59,540 bases of DNA, from assembly GCA_016926505.1 (NCBI GenBank), contig JAFGOM010000061.1:1-59540 (forward strand). The letters are read 5' to 3'. The notes beneath the pieces are model-generated. The model was not told where the DNA came from and did not search any database. It saw only the letters and a list, made by a program, of their open reading frames with translations. Shown one piece after another: positions 9,137 through 18,301 of this stretch. Numbering within the stretch: the first letter of the stretch is position 1; each line of letters opens with the position of its first letter. A program made the translations under genes and the position numbers. Source of the DNA: Methanospirillaceae archaeon (GTDB lineage Archaea > Halobacteriota > Methanomicrobia > Methanomicrobiales > Methanospirillaceae).

Positions 9137-9937
9137 TTACAAAAACAATTCAGGTTCTTTTCGTTCTTTGTACAGGGTATGCAGGCGCAGCGACGCATCC
9201 CTGACCGGGCCGGGTTTCATGGTTCTGGCATGCTCTGGACAGTTCCTGATGCATGCACAGCAGGTGATGCATTTTTCAGTATCAATCAACAGAGAATTAT
9301 CCGGATCGATAGCACCGACCGGACATCCCTCTGCACAGATACTACATTGGGAACAGGCATTGCTGACCTCGATAAAATCAACAATCCAGAGCTTCGAATC
9401 TCCGCGGTACGGATGGCAGCCCGGCACGACTACCGGGGGGATCTGGTCTGCTGACGGGATGTGTGCCAGTTTTTCCCCTATTTTGTGCCCAAATGACTCC
9501 GCATGTTGTAGGTCGGATGCATCAGGACGATTCCTGGCAGTGGGAGTCTCTTCCGTTGAAAATGAATGTTCCCCGATAAATGCTCCCCCGGCAACCGGTT
9601 TACAACCACCCATCATAAGAATATCATGAAGCTCGAGGAGGGCATCCTCATAGACACGGTTCCCATACACCACGATGCCAGCCACAGGCGTATCCCTGGC
9701 TTTTATCGCATGCAGCCATTCTATCAGAAGTGCCGGTACCCTTCCCATATACACCGGTACACCAACTACGAGTAACTCTTTTTCCAATACCTGTAATGGC
9801 TTTTTTCGTGCGTCCGGCCGGGTAATATCGATAATCTCTGTCGTGCCGTGATCCAATCCTCGGGCAATTCCCATAACAACCGCTTTTGTTGTTCCTGTTG
9901 GTGAAAAATACACTAATTTCACCGAATCAATGTTCAT
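9137..9937 (-). CDS. EFR1-type protein: flavodoxin-like domain plus 2[4Fe-4S] ferredoxin
   Basis: 266 aa. The N-terminal flavodoxin fold begins with the FMN phosphate loop YFSPTGTTKAV (residues 9-19) and runs to about residue 165. The C-terminal ~85 residues hold two ferredoxin clusters, CSQCSICAEGCPVGAI and CITCCACIRNCP. The fusion passes electrons between FMN and Fe-S clusters in the cytoplasm. Partner proteins are unknown; this family is abundant in methanogens. The gene start overlaps by 4 bp the end of a short degenerate frame (9934-10260), and a long palindrome lies upstream at 10296-10326, so a regulator gene probably once headed this operon. A second intact EFR1 gene is at 37810. Confidence 0.92.
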   Translation of the reverse strand: MNIDSVKLVYFSPTGTTKAVVMGIARGLDHGTTEIIDITRPDARKKPLQVLEKELLVVGVPVYMGRVPALLIEWLHAIKARDTPVAGIVVYGNRVYEDALLELHDILMMGGCKPVAGGAFIGEHSFSTEETPTARNRPDASDLQHAESFGHKIGEKLAHIPSADQIPPVVVPGCHPYRGDSKLWIVDFIEVSNACSQCSICAEGCPVGAIDPDNSLLIDTEKCITCCACIRNCPEHARTMKPGPVRDASLRLHTLYKERKEPELFL

Positions 9938-10260
9938 TTCAGATACTCCGTCAGTTTGTGAATATACAGACCATGCCTCTTTTTATACAGATAAGAGGGT
10001 TCATCCTCTTTTTGGGAGATACCGGATTTCACTTCTTTTATACACATCCCGGACAGGCCGGGACGGATCTTTTTGTGCATATCACAGTACATCTGTCTGG
10101 ATGTAGTGATCGGAATAAGCATACCTCTGCTGCCAGCCCTGCCATCCAGGTGTATTCTTCGTTTGCTAACCAATTCTTTCGGACATTCTGTCTTTGTTTC
10201 ACGTTCACATGATCCAACGATCTCATGCAGGAAAAATATACCCGGTACTTCATGAAGGCA
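9934..10260 (-). pseudogene. Possible remnant of a MarR-type regulator gene
   Basis: An open stretch without a good start codon (only TTG at 10173 or an internal ATG) ends at the start of the EFR1 gene. A part of the frame (ELVSKRRIHLDGRAG ... MLIPITTSRQMY) resembles the wing and following helix of MarR proteins (LxxRRxxxxDxRAxxxxLT), but the N-terminal ~80 residues with the recognition helix cannot fit before the palindrome at 10296. If real, the gene is truncated. Weak similarity by eye; it may also be non-coding. Confidence 0.25.
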
Positions 10261-10295
10261 GTTTCAGTACAGAAGTATGTCTTTCAGTAATTTTA

Positions 10296-10326
10296 TAACT
10301 ATTGGTTATTTAATAACTACTAGTTA
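10296..10326. promoter_or_regulatory. 31-bp palindrome, operator-like, in front of the EFR1/NudC genes
   Basis: TAACTA..GTTATT.AATAAC..TAGTTA reads almost the same on both strands (centre T/A at 10311; four mismatched positions). The AT-rich core TTATTAAATAAC could double as a TATA box for the minus strand. The size and symmetry fit a MarR-type dimer site. No intact regulator gene is adjacent, so the binding protein would have to be encoded elsewhere. Confidence 0.5.
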
Positions 10327-10545
10327 CAGATCGCATCAATCAGATGATGGGCAGAAATTTTTCTCATGATTGATTCAGCGATGAAAGAATAAGGGAATGA
10401 ATCGGTCTTTCCTGGTGTTGATTCAATCTGGCAGGGTAAAAAATGCGGGAACTAGGAATCGTATCCCGTTGCTCCTGATATCTTCCTTACAACACGATAT
10501 CATCGAGGATTCGGTTAAGGTATACCCGGTCATCCTTCAACCCAG

Positions 10546-10905
10546 ACCACCTCTGCTTTGATATATGGCAGGATATAAGGATCCACTCCTTCAACGGTGA
10601 TGAGATGCAGTCGTCAGATAATATGGCAAACTGGATCGCTTCCGGGAACCGGTAGAACAGGGGAGTTGTAAAGAACCATAAGATCCGGGGAGTTCCAGGC
10701 CGGAGCAAAAACCTTCATGTTCGGGTAAAGGTAGGGGATACTATTCTTATGGATGCACGGTCTGAAACGCATGCCGGTGAACTCTTCCCCTCGGTCATCC
10801 TTGGAGAGGACAAGGTTATAGAACGGTACGAGGATTAAAAACCGCTCTTTACCGCACCTCCCCAAATAGACGATGAGGTCTTTCCATACCGGTTCAGATT
10901 ACAGC
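10546..10905 (-). pseudogene. Unidentified degenerate gene
   Basis: Three pieces in different minus-strand frames read like one protein: a start near SEPVWKDLIVYLG, a middle from 10865 (LVPFYNLVLSKDDRGEEF, then FRPCIHKNSIPYLYP and VLYNSPVLPVPGSDP), and after a stop at 10614 a further stretch ITVEGVDPYILPYIKAEVVW in another frame. The codon-like regularity and protein-like composition suggest a decayed coding gene; I do not recognise the family. The rest of the gap, 10906-11342, shows nothing I can name. Confidence 0.35.
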
Positions 10906-11342
10906 CGGTAACGATTTTCAAGACTCCGGTTGAGTTAAAACCACTCATTTCCAAACACGGGTTTATTACAAACAAAACAATGAGGTCAGAACATTTCCAT
11001 CAGGCAATGCGGGAGACCCCGGAAGAGGACTATTAAACGATTGTATCGGCCGGGGGATAGATTCACCCGGTTTCCCGTTTGATTTCCAGCTCCTCTCCTG
11101 AATAGGATGACACCAGTCTAATCAGTGTAATGATGCCCGAATTCCATTGAAATCACAAGGTTTTCAGACCAAAGTGATGTTAACCGATGAATTGGTCTCC
11201 ACCATGGCAATAAAAGATGGGGATCTCCCATCTGATTATGGATGATTTCCTATTAAATTGGGTTCGGAAAAAAATCGAAGATATTCATGAACCGGAATAA
11301 TCTCTTCGGTTAGGCTTTCATCGCTGACCACCCGAAAAATAC

Positions 11343-12689
11343 TTACAATTCTGTTCTTTTTATCATAAGCACAGTAATATCATCAGACTGCGGTGACTTC
11401 CCGATAAATTGACTGATATCAGAGAGAATCGAAGATACAACCTCTTCTGTAGCCTGTTCCCGGACTTCTGCCAGAACCCGGGAGATCCGCGGCATTCCAT
11501 ACATATCCCCCTCTTTGTTTGTGCTTTCTGAAACACCATCAGTATAACAGAAAAGAAGATCTCCGACATTGAGCATGACGGTTTCATCATGATACACCTC
11601 ATCCTTCTCAAAACCGATTATCTTTCCGGTTTTGGTAAGCAACTGAATACCTCCGTCTTTTCGCACCAATACAGGGGGAGGATGACCTGCATTACAGTAC
11701 CTGACATTCCCGGTTTCTGCATCCAGAATGCCATAAAAAAGACTGAAAAACATCCCGCTCTCAACGTATTTATATATCAGGTTATTGGCAAGCGAAACTG
11801 CCTTTCCAGGATGACGCACCCATTCTGCAGCTGCACGTATGGTCATACATGATAATCCCATGAAGATAGCTGCAGGAATACTTTTTCCAGACACATCGGC
11901 TATTAAAAAACCACATTCATTCTTCTCGAACTGAATAAAATCATAGAAATCTCCTCCCACCTCCCTGGCCGGCTTGGAGTATGCAGTCACTTGAAATCCC
12001 TGTATATCAGGAAAATGGCTTGGAAGAATACTTTCCTGTATCTGAAACGCTATCTCAAGTTCGGTATTCCTTCGTTTAAGCTCCTCCCCGGTCTTTTTTT
12101 CAAGGAGATAGTTATGAAAAACAACAGAGAAACAGAACATCCCGATACAATTCAAGGCCATCCCGCTCGTCCCCATGGTCCAGAGGATCTCATCAAGACC
12201 AGGAGTATCAGGAGTCAGAAGAGAGACCAACCAGACATGAACGAGTTCAAGAATAAGTACCAGGATTACCGCGGGTAGTGTCCCTATGAATCGTTTCTTA
12301 TGATACCACCAGACAAAACCGGCGATGAGAGCTGATAAAAGGGTAGCCAGACAGCACGGGATCATGGTTATACCACCCAGAGAAACCCGGTACAGGACCC
12401 CGATAATACCTGCTCCAAGCCCTACCAGTGGTCCGCACGTAAGACCTGCAATAATCGGTCCAAGATCCCTGACATTTGCCTGAGCCCCAAAAAGGGAGAA
12501 CCCACTCATCGTTCCATATATCGAGAGGGCACCGAAAAAAAGGATGAGAAGGAGTTTATCCTTCAGGCTTCCCTGCTGGAAAACCACCCGGTAGTAGACA
12601 GATGTGCGTGAGATAAAGTATGATACAAGAATAATCACACTGGTGAGTTGAAAAAGTTCAACTCCGGCAGGGACAATCTGATCATGCAT
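11343..12689 (-). CDS. Membrane SpoIIE/RsbU-type protein phosphatase with LytS-like sensor region
   Basis: 448 aa. Residues ~1-200 form five to six membrane helices with the 5TMR-LYT pattern (GPIIAGLTCGPLVGLGAGIIGVLYR), as in LytS-type receptors. A short coiled linker (EELKRRNTELEIAFQIQESILP) leads into a PP2C-like SpoIIE domain: PAREVGGDFYDF and FLIADVSGKSIPAAIFMG hold the first metal aspartates, CYTDGVSES and SDDITVLMIK the last. All key acids are present, so the enzyme should dephosphorylate a serine/threonine. Six bp upstream on the same transcript lies a STAS protein, the standard substrate of such phosphatases, and before it a permease with an RsbW-like tail. The membrane part probably senses a small ligand or envelope state. 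Confidence 0.92.
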   Translation of the reverse strand: MHDQIVPAGVELFQLTSVIILVSYFISRTSVYYRVVFQQGSLKDKLLLILFFGALSIYGTMSGFSLFGAQANVRDLGPIIAGLTCGPLVGLGAGIIGVLYRVSLGGITMIPCCLATLLSALIAGFVWWYHKKRFIGTLPAVILVLILELVHVWLVSLLTPDTPGLDEILWTMGTSGMALNCIGMFCFSVVFHNYLLEKKTGEELKRRNTELEIAFQIQESILPSHFPDIQGFQVTAYSKPAREVGGDFYDFIQFEKNECGFLIADVSGKSIPAAIFMGLSCMTIRAAAEWVRHPGKAVSLANNLIYKYVESGMFFSLFYGILDAETGNVRYCNAGHPPPVLVRKDGGIQLLTKTGKIIGFEKDEVYHDETVMLNVGDLLFCYTDGVSESTNKEGDMYGMPRISRVLAEVREQATEEVVSSILSDISQFIGKSPQSDDITVLMIKRTEL

Positions 12690-12695
12690 TATTGT

Positions 12696-13055
12696 TTATG
12701 TCGTAAATGCAGCCCGTGCATCTGCAATATCAGGATAGATCTCAAAACTATTCAGCAGGTCTGCCAGGTCTAATATCTCGTGCACAAACGGTTGAAGCGA
12801 TGAGATTGCAAACCGGATATTGGCATTTTTCAGATGACGACGGATCTTTATCAGCACCCTGATCCCTGAACTGCTCATGTAGGTAAGACCTGATAAATCA
12901 ATGATCACACCTTTTAAAGGGAGGAGATCAATTGAAACAATCTCCTCTTCAACCGGATCTGCATTCGATGCATCCAGCATCCCTTGTAATGATACCACTA
13001 AAATGGCATCCTTAACCCCTGACTGTATCTCCATATCTTTATTCCTCTCATTCAT
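12696..13055 (-). CDS. STAS-domain protein (anti-sigma antagonist type)
   Basis: 119 aa, one STAS domain. The phosphorylation helix region is intact: VIIDLSGLTYMSSSGIRVLIKI, where the serine run before GIR holds the residue phosphorylated by RsbW-like kinases. In bacteria such proteins release a sigma factor from its anti-sigma kinase; archaea lack sigma-70 factors, so the partner must be something else. Lies 15 bp after the permease and 6 bp before the phosphatase. The context suggests that this STAS protein binds the permease tail, or a kinase elsewhere such as the one at 21532, and is reset by the phosphatase. Confidence 0.93.
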   Translation of the reverse strand: MNERNKDMEIQSGVKDAILVVSLQGMLDASNADPVEEEIVSIDLLPLKGVIIDLSGLTYMSSSGIRVLIKIRRHLKNANIRFAISSLQPFVHEILDLADLLNSFEIYPDIADARAAFTT

Positions 13056-13070
13056 TGATTTCTGCTATGA

Positions 13071-14777
13071 TTAATGATCATAATGAATTAATACGTGTGC
13101 AGTTTCTTCTTTTTGCGTAGTCGAGACCTTATCTGCCAGACGGCGAATCATGAATCCTGCCAGTTCCGGCAGGGTTGATTCATCTTCTGCTATCTCTTCT
13201 TCACTGGGACGTTTCTCTGCTAATGGAATCTCGGATCCCAGGTAACTGATATCTGCATCAAGATTAAACTCGTCAAAAATAACTTTGACATCAACCTCTT
13301 TCAGATCCCGGTTTAACATGCATATCATCTCAACACACTGGTGTATTGCTGATGTGGCATGGGTGATTACATCAGGACGTGCTCCCCACACACCACCCTG
13401 TACCTTCATGAAATAAAAGATCGACTCCGCAATATTGGACTGTCTCTCAACGACAAGAGTTGCTGTTTCTTTGATACCGATACGGAGAACGAGGTGAAGG
13501 ATGATGACCGTCAGGGTAGCCATGGATAATGTTGAAGAGAATATCGGTTCCAGTGCCGATGGAATACCGATATAAAGTCCTGGCATCAATACCGACAACC
13601 CCATAAAAAAGGATAATCCCACGACAAACGTTCTCCGTACATCCATCATTCGCGAAGAGATGATATTAAGCCCGGTTATAAGCATAAAACTCATGGAATA
13701 CAGAATGGCAGCAGCCATCACCGGATCCGGCATGATAACAAAGATCATGGCAAGTTTGGGAAAACATGCAAGAACGATCAGTATGGCCCCGATGGAATAG
13801 CCGATATATCGGGAGGTTGCACCGGTACCGATAGAAAGACCGATATTTCCTGATGATGTTGACTGCCCGTATGTCCCTAATAGACCGCTGATAATATCCC
13901 CAAGTCCGTCAACAAATATCCCGTCCCTGATATTTTTCATATCAGGCCGTTTCCAGCTGAGATCATTGATCCGTTGACAGGTTGTGATATCACCTACACT
14001 CTTGAGCGTTACACAGACCATTGCTATGAGAAAAGGAGCAGCAAGTGTGATATCAAACGAGAGACCAAAATGCGAGGCATCAGGAAATCCGAGAATTGGG
14101 GCGTTGAGGATCTGCTCGATATGAGAATAATCCAATATACCGGTAAGAAACGAGATGATATATCCGAATATCATCCCGATAAGAACACAGTAGAGTTTCG
14201 CCTTTCCTTTTGAATAGACATTCAGACCAATGATCAGTACAAGGGTTAGTATTGAGAGTCCCAGTGAAAGGGGATCGAGAACACCGGTCTGCTCATGTAT
14301 CCCAAGGAATTTCGGGAACACTATCGGCATGACTGCAATAGCAACGAAACAGACAACTGTTCCGGTAACCTCTGAAGGGAACATGAACCTGAGGCGGGTG
14401 ATAAGGCGGGATAAAAATGTCTCGAATATCCCGGCAATGACAGTCATTCCGTATAAGAGATGCAGACCCCCGGCCTGGGCAGCAAGAACCGATGATGAGA
14501 TATATGAGGGTCCGCAGAGTGAGGGGCACAGGTACCCGCAACCGATTCCTTTCTTTCCATATGCCTGAAGACAGGTGCAGATGCCTGCTGCCAGCATCCC
14601 CATGCTGACCATGAACATGGCCTCGGTATCGCTCCCACCGATGGTTTTTACCACCATCACGGGAAGGATGAGACTGATGATGATGAGAAAGATATGCTGA
14701 ACCCCAAGCAGGAAAAGCGGTACCGGTGCAGGTTTTTCATCAACGCTATAAATGAGTTCCGGGGGTCGTTGTACCAT
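13071..14777 (-). CDS. NCS2-type nucleobase permease with extra C-terminal RsbW-like domain
   Basis: 568 aa, about 120 longer than plain uracil/xanthine permeases. Residues ~20-435 carry some 12-14 membrane segments with NCS2 features: two alternating half-repeats, and the helix-10 region with IISGLLGTYGQSTSSGNIGLS, which forms the substrate site in UraA. Residues ~445-568 form a soluble domain resembling the HATPase fold of anti-sigma kinases (HATSAIHQCVEMI for the N-box helix, VDVKVIFDEFNLDADI for the central strands, FMIRRLADKVSTTQKEETAHVLIHY for the last helix and strand). The N-box Glu/Asn and the DxGxG loop are not clear, so ATP binding is doubtful. Related SLC26 transporters end in STAS; here the STAS protein is a separate gene 15 bp downstream. 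Confidence 0.85.
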   Translation of the reverse strand: MVQRPPELIYSVDEKPAPVPLFLLGVQHIFLIIISLILPVMVVKTIGGSDTEAMFMVSMGMLAAGICTCLQAYGKKGIGCGYLCPSLCGPSYISSSVLAAQAGGLHLLYGMTVIAGIFETFLSRLITRLRFMFPSEVTGTVVCFVAIAVMPIVFPKFLGIHEQTGVLDPLSLGLSILTLVLIIGLNVYSKGKAKLYCVLIGMIFGYIISFLTGILDYSHIEQILNAPILGFPDASHFGLSFDITLAAPFLIAMVCVTLKSVGDITTCQRINDLSWKRPDMKNIRDGIFVDGLGDIISGLLGTYGQSTSSGNIGLSIGTGATSRYIGYSIGAILIVLACFPKLAMIFVIMPDPVMAAAILYSMSFMLITGLNIISSRMMDVRRTFVVGLSFFMGLSVLMPGLYIGIPSALEPIFSSTLSMATLTVIILHLVLRIGIKETATLVVERQSNIAESIFYFMKVQGGVWGARPDVITHATSAIHQCVEMICMLNRDLKEVDVKVIFDEFNLDADISYLGSEIPLAEKRPSEEEIAEDESTLPELAGFMIRRLADKVSTTQKEETAHVLIHYDH

Positions 14778-14952
14778 GAAAAAGAATGATTGTGTTCCCT
14801 GATAAATCTACTGAAACCGGCTGGAATGAATACAGAACCAATACCAGGAGGTTTACCATACCGGGTTGTTTTCATATGGCCTGTACCTTTCACGGGTGAT
14901 CTCTTTAATCCGGGACTCTGACGGAATGTGAGTGAAGATACACCCAATTACC

Positions 14953-15328
14953 ATGATTTTCAGACATGCCTCTGATGTCCCTGGCACATCCATTGACAAG
15001 CCCGGATTTTTTGGTATGCAGGTTCGTTTCCTTCTTACATCTGATGAAACTGTCCCCGGTACGCCCTGCGGCTGATGGAATCTGCTCCCGGGGGATACAC
15101 GTTCTGCCACAAACACAAGGAGGAGCATGAATTATACATTCTGGAAGGAGAAGGCATTCTTTTGACAGAAAAAGAAGGTGAGCAAACGATCCGTCCCGGG
15201 GATGCTATCCTCGTAATGCCATGTGAACTTCATCAGATGAAAAATACCGGTGTCATCCTATCAGGATGATCTGTATCGTTCCTTTGCTGCCGGGTAAAAA
15301 CGGGAAAGAAACCACCCCGTGCGTGTGA
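14953..15328 (+). pseudogene. Cupin-domain protein, broken by two frameshifts
   Basis: Three frames join into a complete ~120-residue cupin: ATG at 14953 to about 15055 (MIFRHASDVPG ... GMQVRFLLTSDETVP), then RYALRLMESAPGGYTFCHKH with EEHELYILEGEG and RPGDAILVMPCELHQMKNTG to about 15253, then HPIRMICIVPLLPG ending at 15328. Both breaks need one added base. The metal motif of cupins (HxH, then E, and a later H) is intact. Either a recent pseudogene or two single-base read errors. An intact copy would start at 14953; the longest undisturbed piece is only 64 codons (15075-15269). Confidence 0.7.
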
Positions 15329-15402
15329 GACCCTCTCTACCGAAGAGATAATCTATTCCCAATGACCGGGATACTCTGATAACTCCCGCTTTTTTCCCTC
15401 CC

Positions 15403-16176
15403 TCAATCTGCGTACCGGTTCTGTAAAACGAAGAAGGTGTATCCGTATTCATGAGAATACTTCTGGTGGATCTCCATCTCCTCTTCTAAACCACGGATAA
15501 TCTCCTGTGCATCACGGTTATCTGCATACATCTCCTTCAGCATCGGTATCCTTGTGGTTAACGGGGTGTAATAATGATCCCACCAGCCTGAATCAGGAAG
15601 CCGGAACGATTTGATGACCGTATAGCCGATATCCTTGATCATCTCTTCGGTTTTTTGTACCGTTTCCATGTCAGGGCACATTGCATTGAGAAATTTCCTG
15701 CATTCAGGAGAAGGTGAATCAGTAAACCAGGTCGTATCTGATACAACCAGGTATCCGTCAGGTTTTACAAACTGTTTCCAGTATGAAAGGGCGTTTGATA
15801 ATCCCATGATAAATGCAGAGCCTTCTGACCAGATGAGATCAAATGTGGCTGTATCAAAGGGGAGATCATCCATTGATGCCTGATACGTTAAAATTCTCTC
15901 ATCCAGTCCCTGTTTCTTAGCCCGGGATACCAGATCATCAAGAAACGGCTGATAGATATCTGAGGCAGTTATCATACAATCAGGATAGAGTTTTGCGAGA
16001 GTCAGTGTCTGCATACCTGATCCACACCCGATATCAAGTATTTTTCCACCTCCGGGAATCGGAGGAGTCAATGAAGACGCATACGCTGTCGATTCATCCA
16101 ATCCCGGGCCCTGTCTTGGCAGTTCCTCAAACATCCTGCAGATAAGTGTTACATTCATGAACGTACACGTCCGCAT
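15403..16176 (-). CDS. Class I SAM-dependent methyltransferase
   Basis: 257 aa. Motif I is clear (KILDIGCGSGMQTLTLAK), followed by the acidic residue after beta-2 (ITASDIYQPFLDDL), the motif with D in FDLIWSEGSAFIMG, and PDGYLVVSDTTWF. The fold is the Rossmann methyltransferase of the UbiE/Methyltransf_11 group; the substrate cannot be told. The start may be ATG 16176 or the methionine six residues later. It is convergent with the broken cupin and stands alone. Confidence 0.88.
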   Translation of the reverse strand: MRTCTFMNVTLICRMFEELPRQGPGLDESTAYASSLTPPIPGGGKILDIGCGSGMQTLTLAKLYPDCMITASDIYQPFLDDLVSRAKKQGLDERILTYQASMDDLPFDTATFDLIWSEGSAFIMGLSNALSYWKQFVKPDGYLVVSDTTWFTDSPSPECRKFLNAMCPDMETVQKTEEMIKDIGYTVIKSFRLPDSGWWDHYYTPLTTRIPMLKEMYADNRDAQEIIRGLEEEMEIHQKYSHEYGYTFFVLQNRYAD

Positions 16177-16681
16177 AAAGAGATGAAATTCTTTCCTGTC
16201 TCAAGGAAGCAGGAAAAAAGGGAAGAGAGGTCCAAGGTGGGTGAAAAGTTATGAAACACCAGAGTATAATATTACTCAGTTTGAGATGTCCCGGATAACC
16301 AGAAATGTTTGTGTGTACCACACCATTTGTTATCCAAAGAATGAATAAGACGAGGTTCTGTGCATCCCTGATCTCTGGTAAAGGTCAAGGTACTGACTCA
16401 CCTATGAACATTTTTGTCTCACGAATTATTTCGGCAGGGAAACTTCTATCTGATACTGCTACCATAATGCCGGATCTCATTTGAATAAAGAAAAACAATA
16501 GATGCAATAATAGAAGGAAAATGACTTTTATCGGATAAAGAGAGGATATTCACAGATGAAGGATACCGGCAGGGGGTTTGCCACCAAATACCTGCCAGGG
16601 AATTTGAGAGGATGGTGATTAAGATTCTGCAAAGGAGAAAAAATCAGGGGAGCGGATATGCATGGATATAAAGATGCGTAA
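16177..16681. other. Intergenic stretch with a hairpin
   Basis: No gene seen. An 8-bp stem with one bulged A (CCGGCAGG ... CCTGCCAGG) lies at 16566-16599 with a 17-nt loop. It may be a structured leader, terminator or nothing. Confidence 0.3.
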
Positions 16682-17011
16682 TCAGTGGGTCCATTCAATG
16701 ATTTGGATATCCGGACCGATAGCCTTAATAATACAATCCCTCACATCAGGGTAATGAGGGCAGGGATATCCAATCGGATTTCCCCTGGTGATGCATGATG
16801 CGAATACGATTGCTTCTGCACCTTTTTCCACAAGCATTTTCGCCCGTGGTATGGCTCTTTTTCCAGGGCATCCACCACAGGTTACAAATCCAACAACCTC
16901 AACGGGTCCGATATCTTTGAATGCTCCCTTCCCCTCTTTTATCACGATGAAATCCATGGTTCCCGGGCACATATCCTCGGTCATCAGACAGCGAACGATA
17001 CCGACTTTCAT
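16682..17011 (-). CDS. CGGC-domain protein (probable metal or Fe-S binding)
   Basis: 109 aa, full length for the CGGC family (PF08821). The family motif is TCGGCPGKRAIPRA, with further cysteines in the N-terminal RCLMTEDMC and the ASCITRGNPIGYPCPHY stretches, arranged as in other archaeal members. The function is not established; the cysteine set suggests a metal or Fe-S site. Starts at ATG 17011, back to back with the cysteine desulfurase at 17165. Confidence 0.9.
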   Translation of the reverse strand: MKVGIVRCLMTEDMCPGTMDFIVIKEGKGAFKDIGPVEVVGFVTCGGCPGKRAIPRAKMLVEKGAEAIVFASCITRGNPIGYPCPHYPDVRDCIIKAIGPDIQIIEWTH

Positions 17012-17164
17012 AGAAAATTATTGGCTTTTAATCTGATAAGACATTCGAAATAACGAAAAAATCAAATTATTCGGCATCCCGATAAACATGACAGAATAAT
17101 CCCATGCGATCCCTTTTTGCTTGCCTTTATCATACGATATAAGGTGGCAGCTTTCAAAAAACCA

Positions 17165-18301
17165 ATGATATACCTGAATAATGCTGCAACGAGCTGGCCT
17201 AAACCACCCGAAGTACAGGCAGCGATTACTAAATCTCTCTCCCTTCCTGTTTTCGGATCCGGGAGGACAACCGGGACCGAAGGAGAAGATTATATTACGC
17301 AGACCCGGGAGTGTCTCTCTTCTTTCCTCGGAGCAGAACCCCCGGAACATATCGTATTCACCCATAATGCAACTGATTCCTTAAATATTCTCATATCTGG
17401 TTTTCTGGCAGGAAAGAAGGATGAGTGTCATGTTCTTACCACAGCACTGGACCACAATTCGGTCCTCCGGCCTCTTTTTGAATACAACGAACAAGGCCGG
17501 ATCCGGTTGAGTATCATTCCGTTTAAGGGGAGTTCAGTCTCTCCGGAAGCAGTCGAAGCATCCATCAGGCACGATACCCGGCTCATGGTAATGACCCATG
17601 GCAGCAATGTGCTCGGATCTGTACAGGATATCAGGGCAATCGGAACGATCCTGCACGATCACGGCATCTGCTTCATGGTAGACGGAGCACAAACGGCAGG
17701 ACACATTCCTGTAAACCTCAAGAACCTGCCGGTCGATGCCTATGTATTCACCGGTCACAAGGGACTTCTCGGGATACCGGGAACCGGAGGATTTTTCCTC
17801 CGGGATCCTGAATCTGTCTCTCCTGTCCGATTTGGTGGAACCGGTACTGACTCTTTCTCTCTCATGCACCCCCGTGGGATGCCGGAGCGGTTCGAGATTG
17901 GAACCCATAACTACCCGGGTCTTGCAGCCCTTGCCGCCGGAGTGAAATTCATTTCAGACCGGGGGCTACATGGGATTATGGAAAAAGCAGAGAGACAAAC
18001 AACCTTTCTCATCAATGAAATGAAAAAAGATGCAAATATCACGATCTATAATAATCAGCCGGACCTGCCGATTATCGCTTTTAACATCAAGGGATTAAAG
18101 AATGATGATGTCGGTTTTATACTGGCCCGGGCGTACGGTATCATTGGCAGGACCGGTCTTCATTGTGCCCCGTTGGTACACAAGGCCATTGACGGAGGCG
18201 AAGGGTGCGTGCGGCTCAGTTTATCCTGGTGTACGACTGATGAAGAATGCCGGATCGTAGCAGATGCCATTCAGGAGATTGCAGAAAATGCGAATTATTA
18301 G
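17165..18301 (+). CDS. Cysteine desulfurase-like PLP enzyme (class V aminotransferase fold)
   Basis: 378 aa from ATG 17165, preferred over an upstream non-ATG start because MIYLNNAATSWPKP is the standard family start and AAGGTGG lies about 20 nt before. Features: THNATDSLN, MTHGSNVLGSVQDI (PLP ring), VDGAQTAGHIPV (Asp to the pyridine N and Gln to O3'), the Schiff-base lysine in FTGHKGLLGIPGTGGFF, and the catalytic cysteine region GRTGLHCAPLVHK. The GxGCVRLS end also fits. It removes sulfur from cysteine (or selenium from selenocysteine) for Fe-S cluster or thiolation pathways. The next gene overlaps its end by 14 bp. Confidence 0.93.
   Translation: MIYLNNAATSWPKPPEVQAAITKSLSLPVFGSGRTTGTEGEDYITQTRECLSSFLGAEPPEHIVFTHNATDSLNILISGFLAGKKDECHVLTTALDHNSVLRPLFEYNEQGRIRLSIIPFKGSSVSPEAVEASIRHDTRLMVMTHGSNVLGSVQDIRAIGTILHDHGICFMVDGAQTAGHIPVNLKNLPVDAYVFTGHKGLLGIPGTGGFFLRDPESVSPVRFGGTGTDSFSLMHPRGMPERFEIGTHNYPGLAALAAGVKFISDRGLHGIMEKAERQTTFLINEMKKDANITIYNNQPDLPIIAFNIKGLKNDDVGFILARAYGIIGRTGLHCAPLVHKAIDGGEGCVRLSLSWCTTDEECRIVADAIQEIAENANY

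Noticed and set aside
10038-10253. 71-codon frame overlapping the MarR-like remnant in another frame
   Set aside because: No continuity with either neighbour and no motif; kept only as part of the uncertain remnant.
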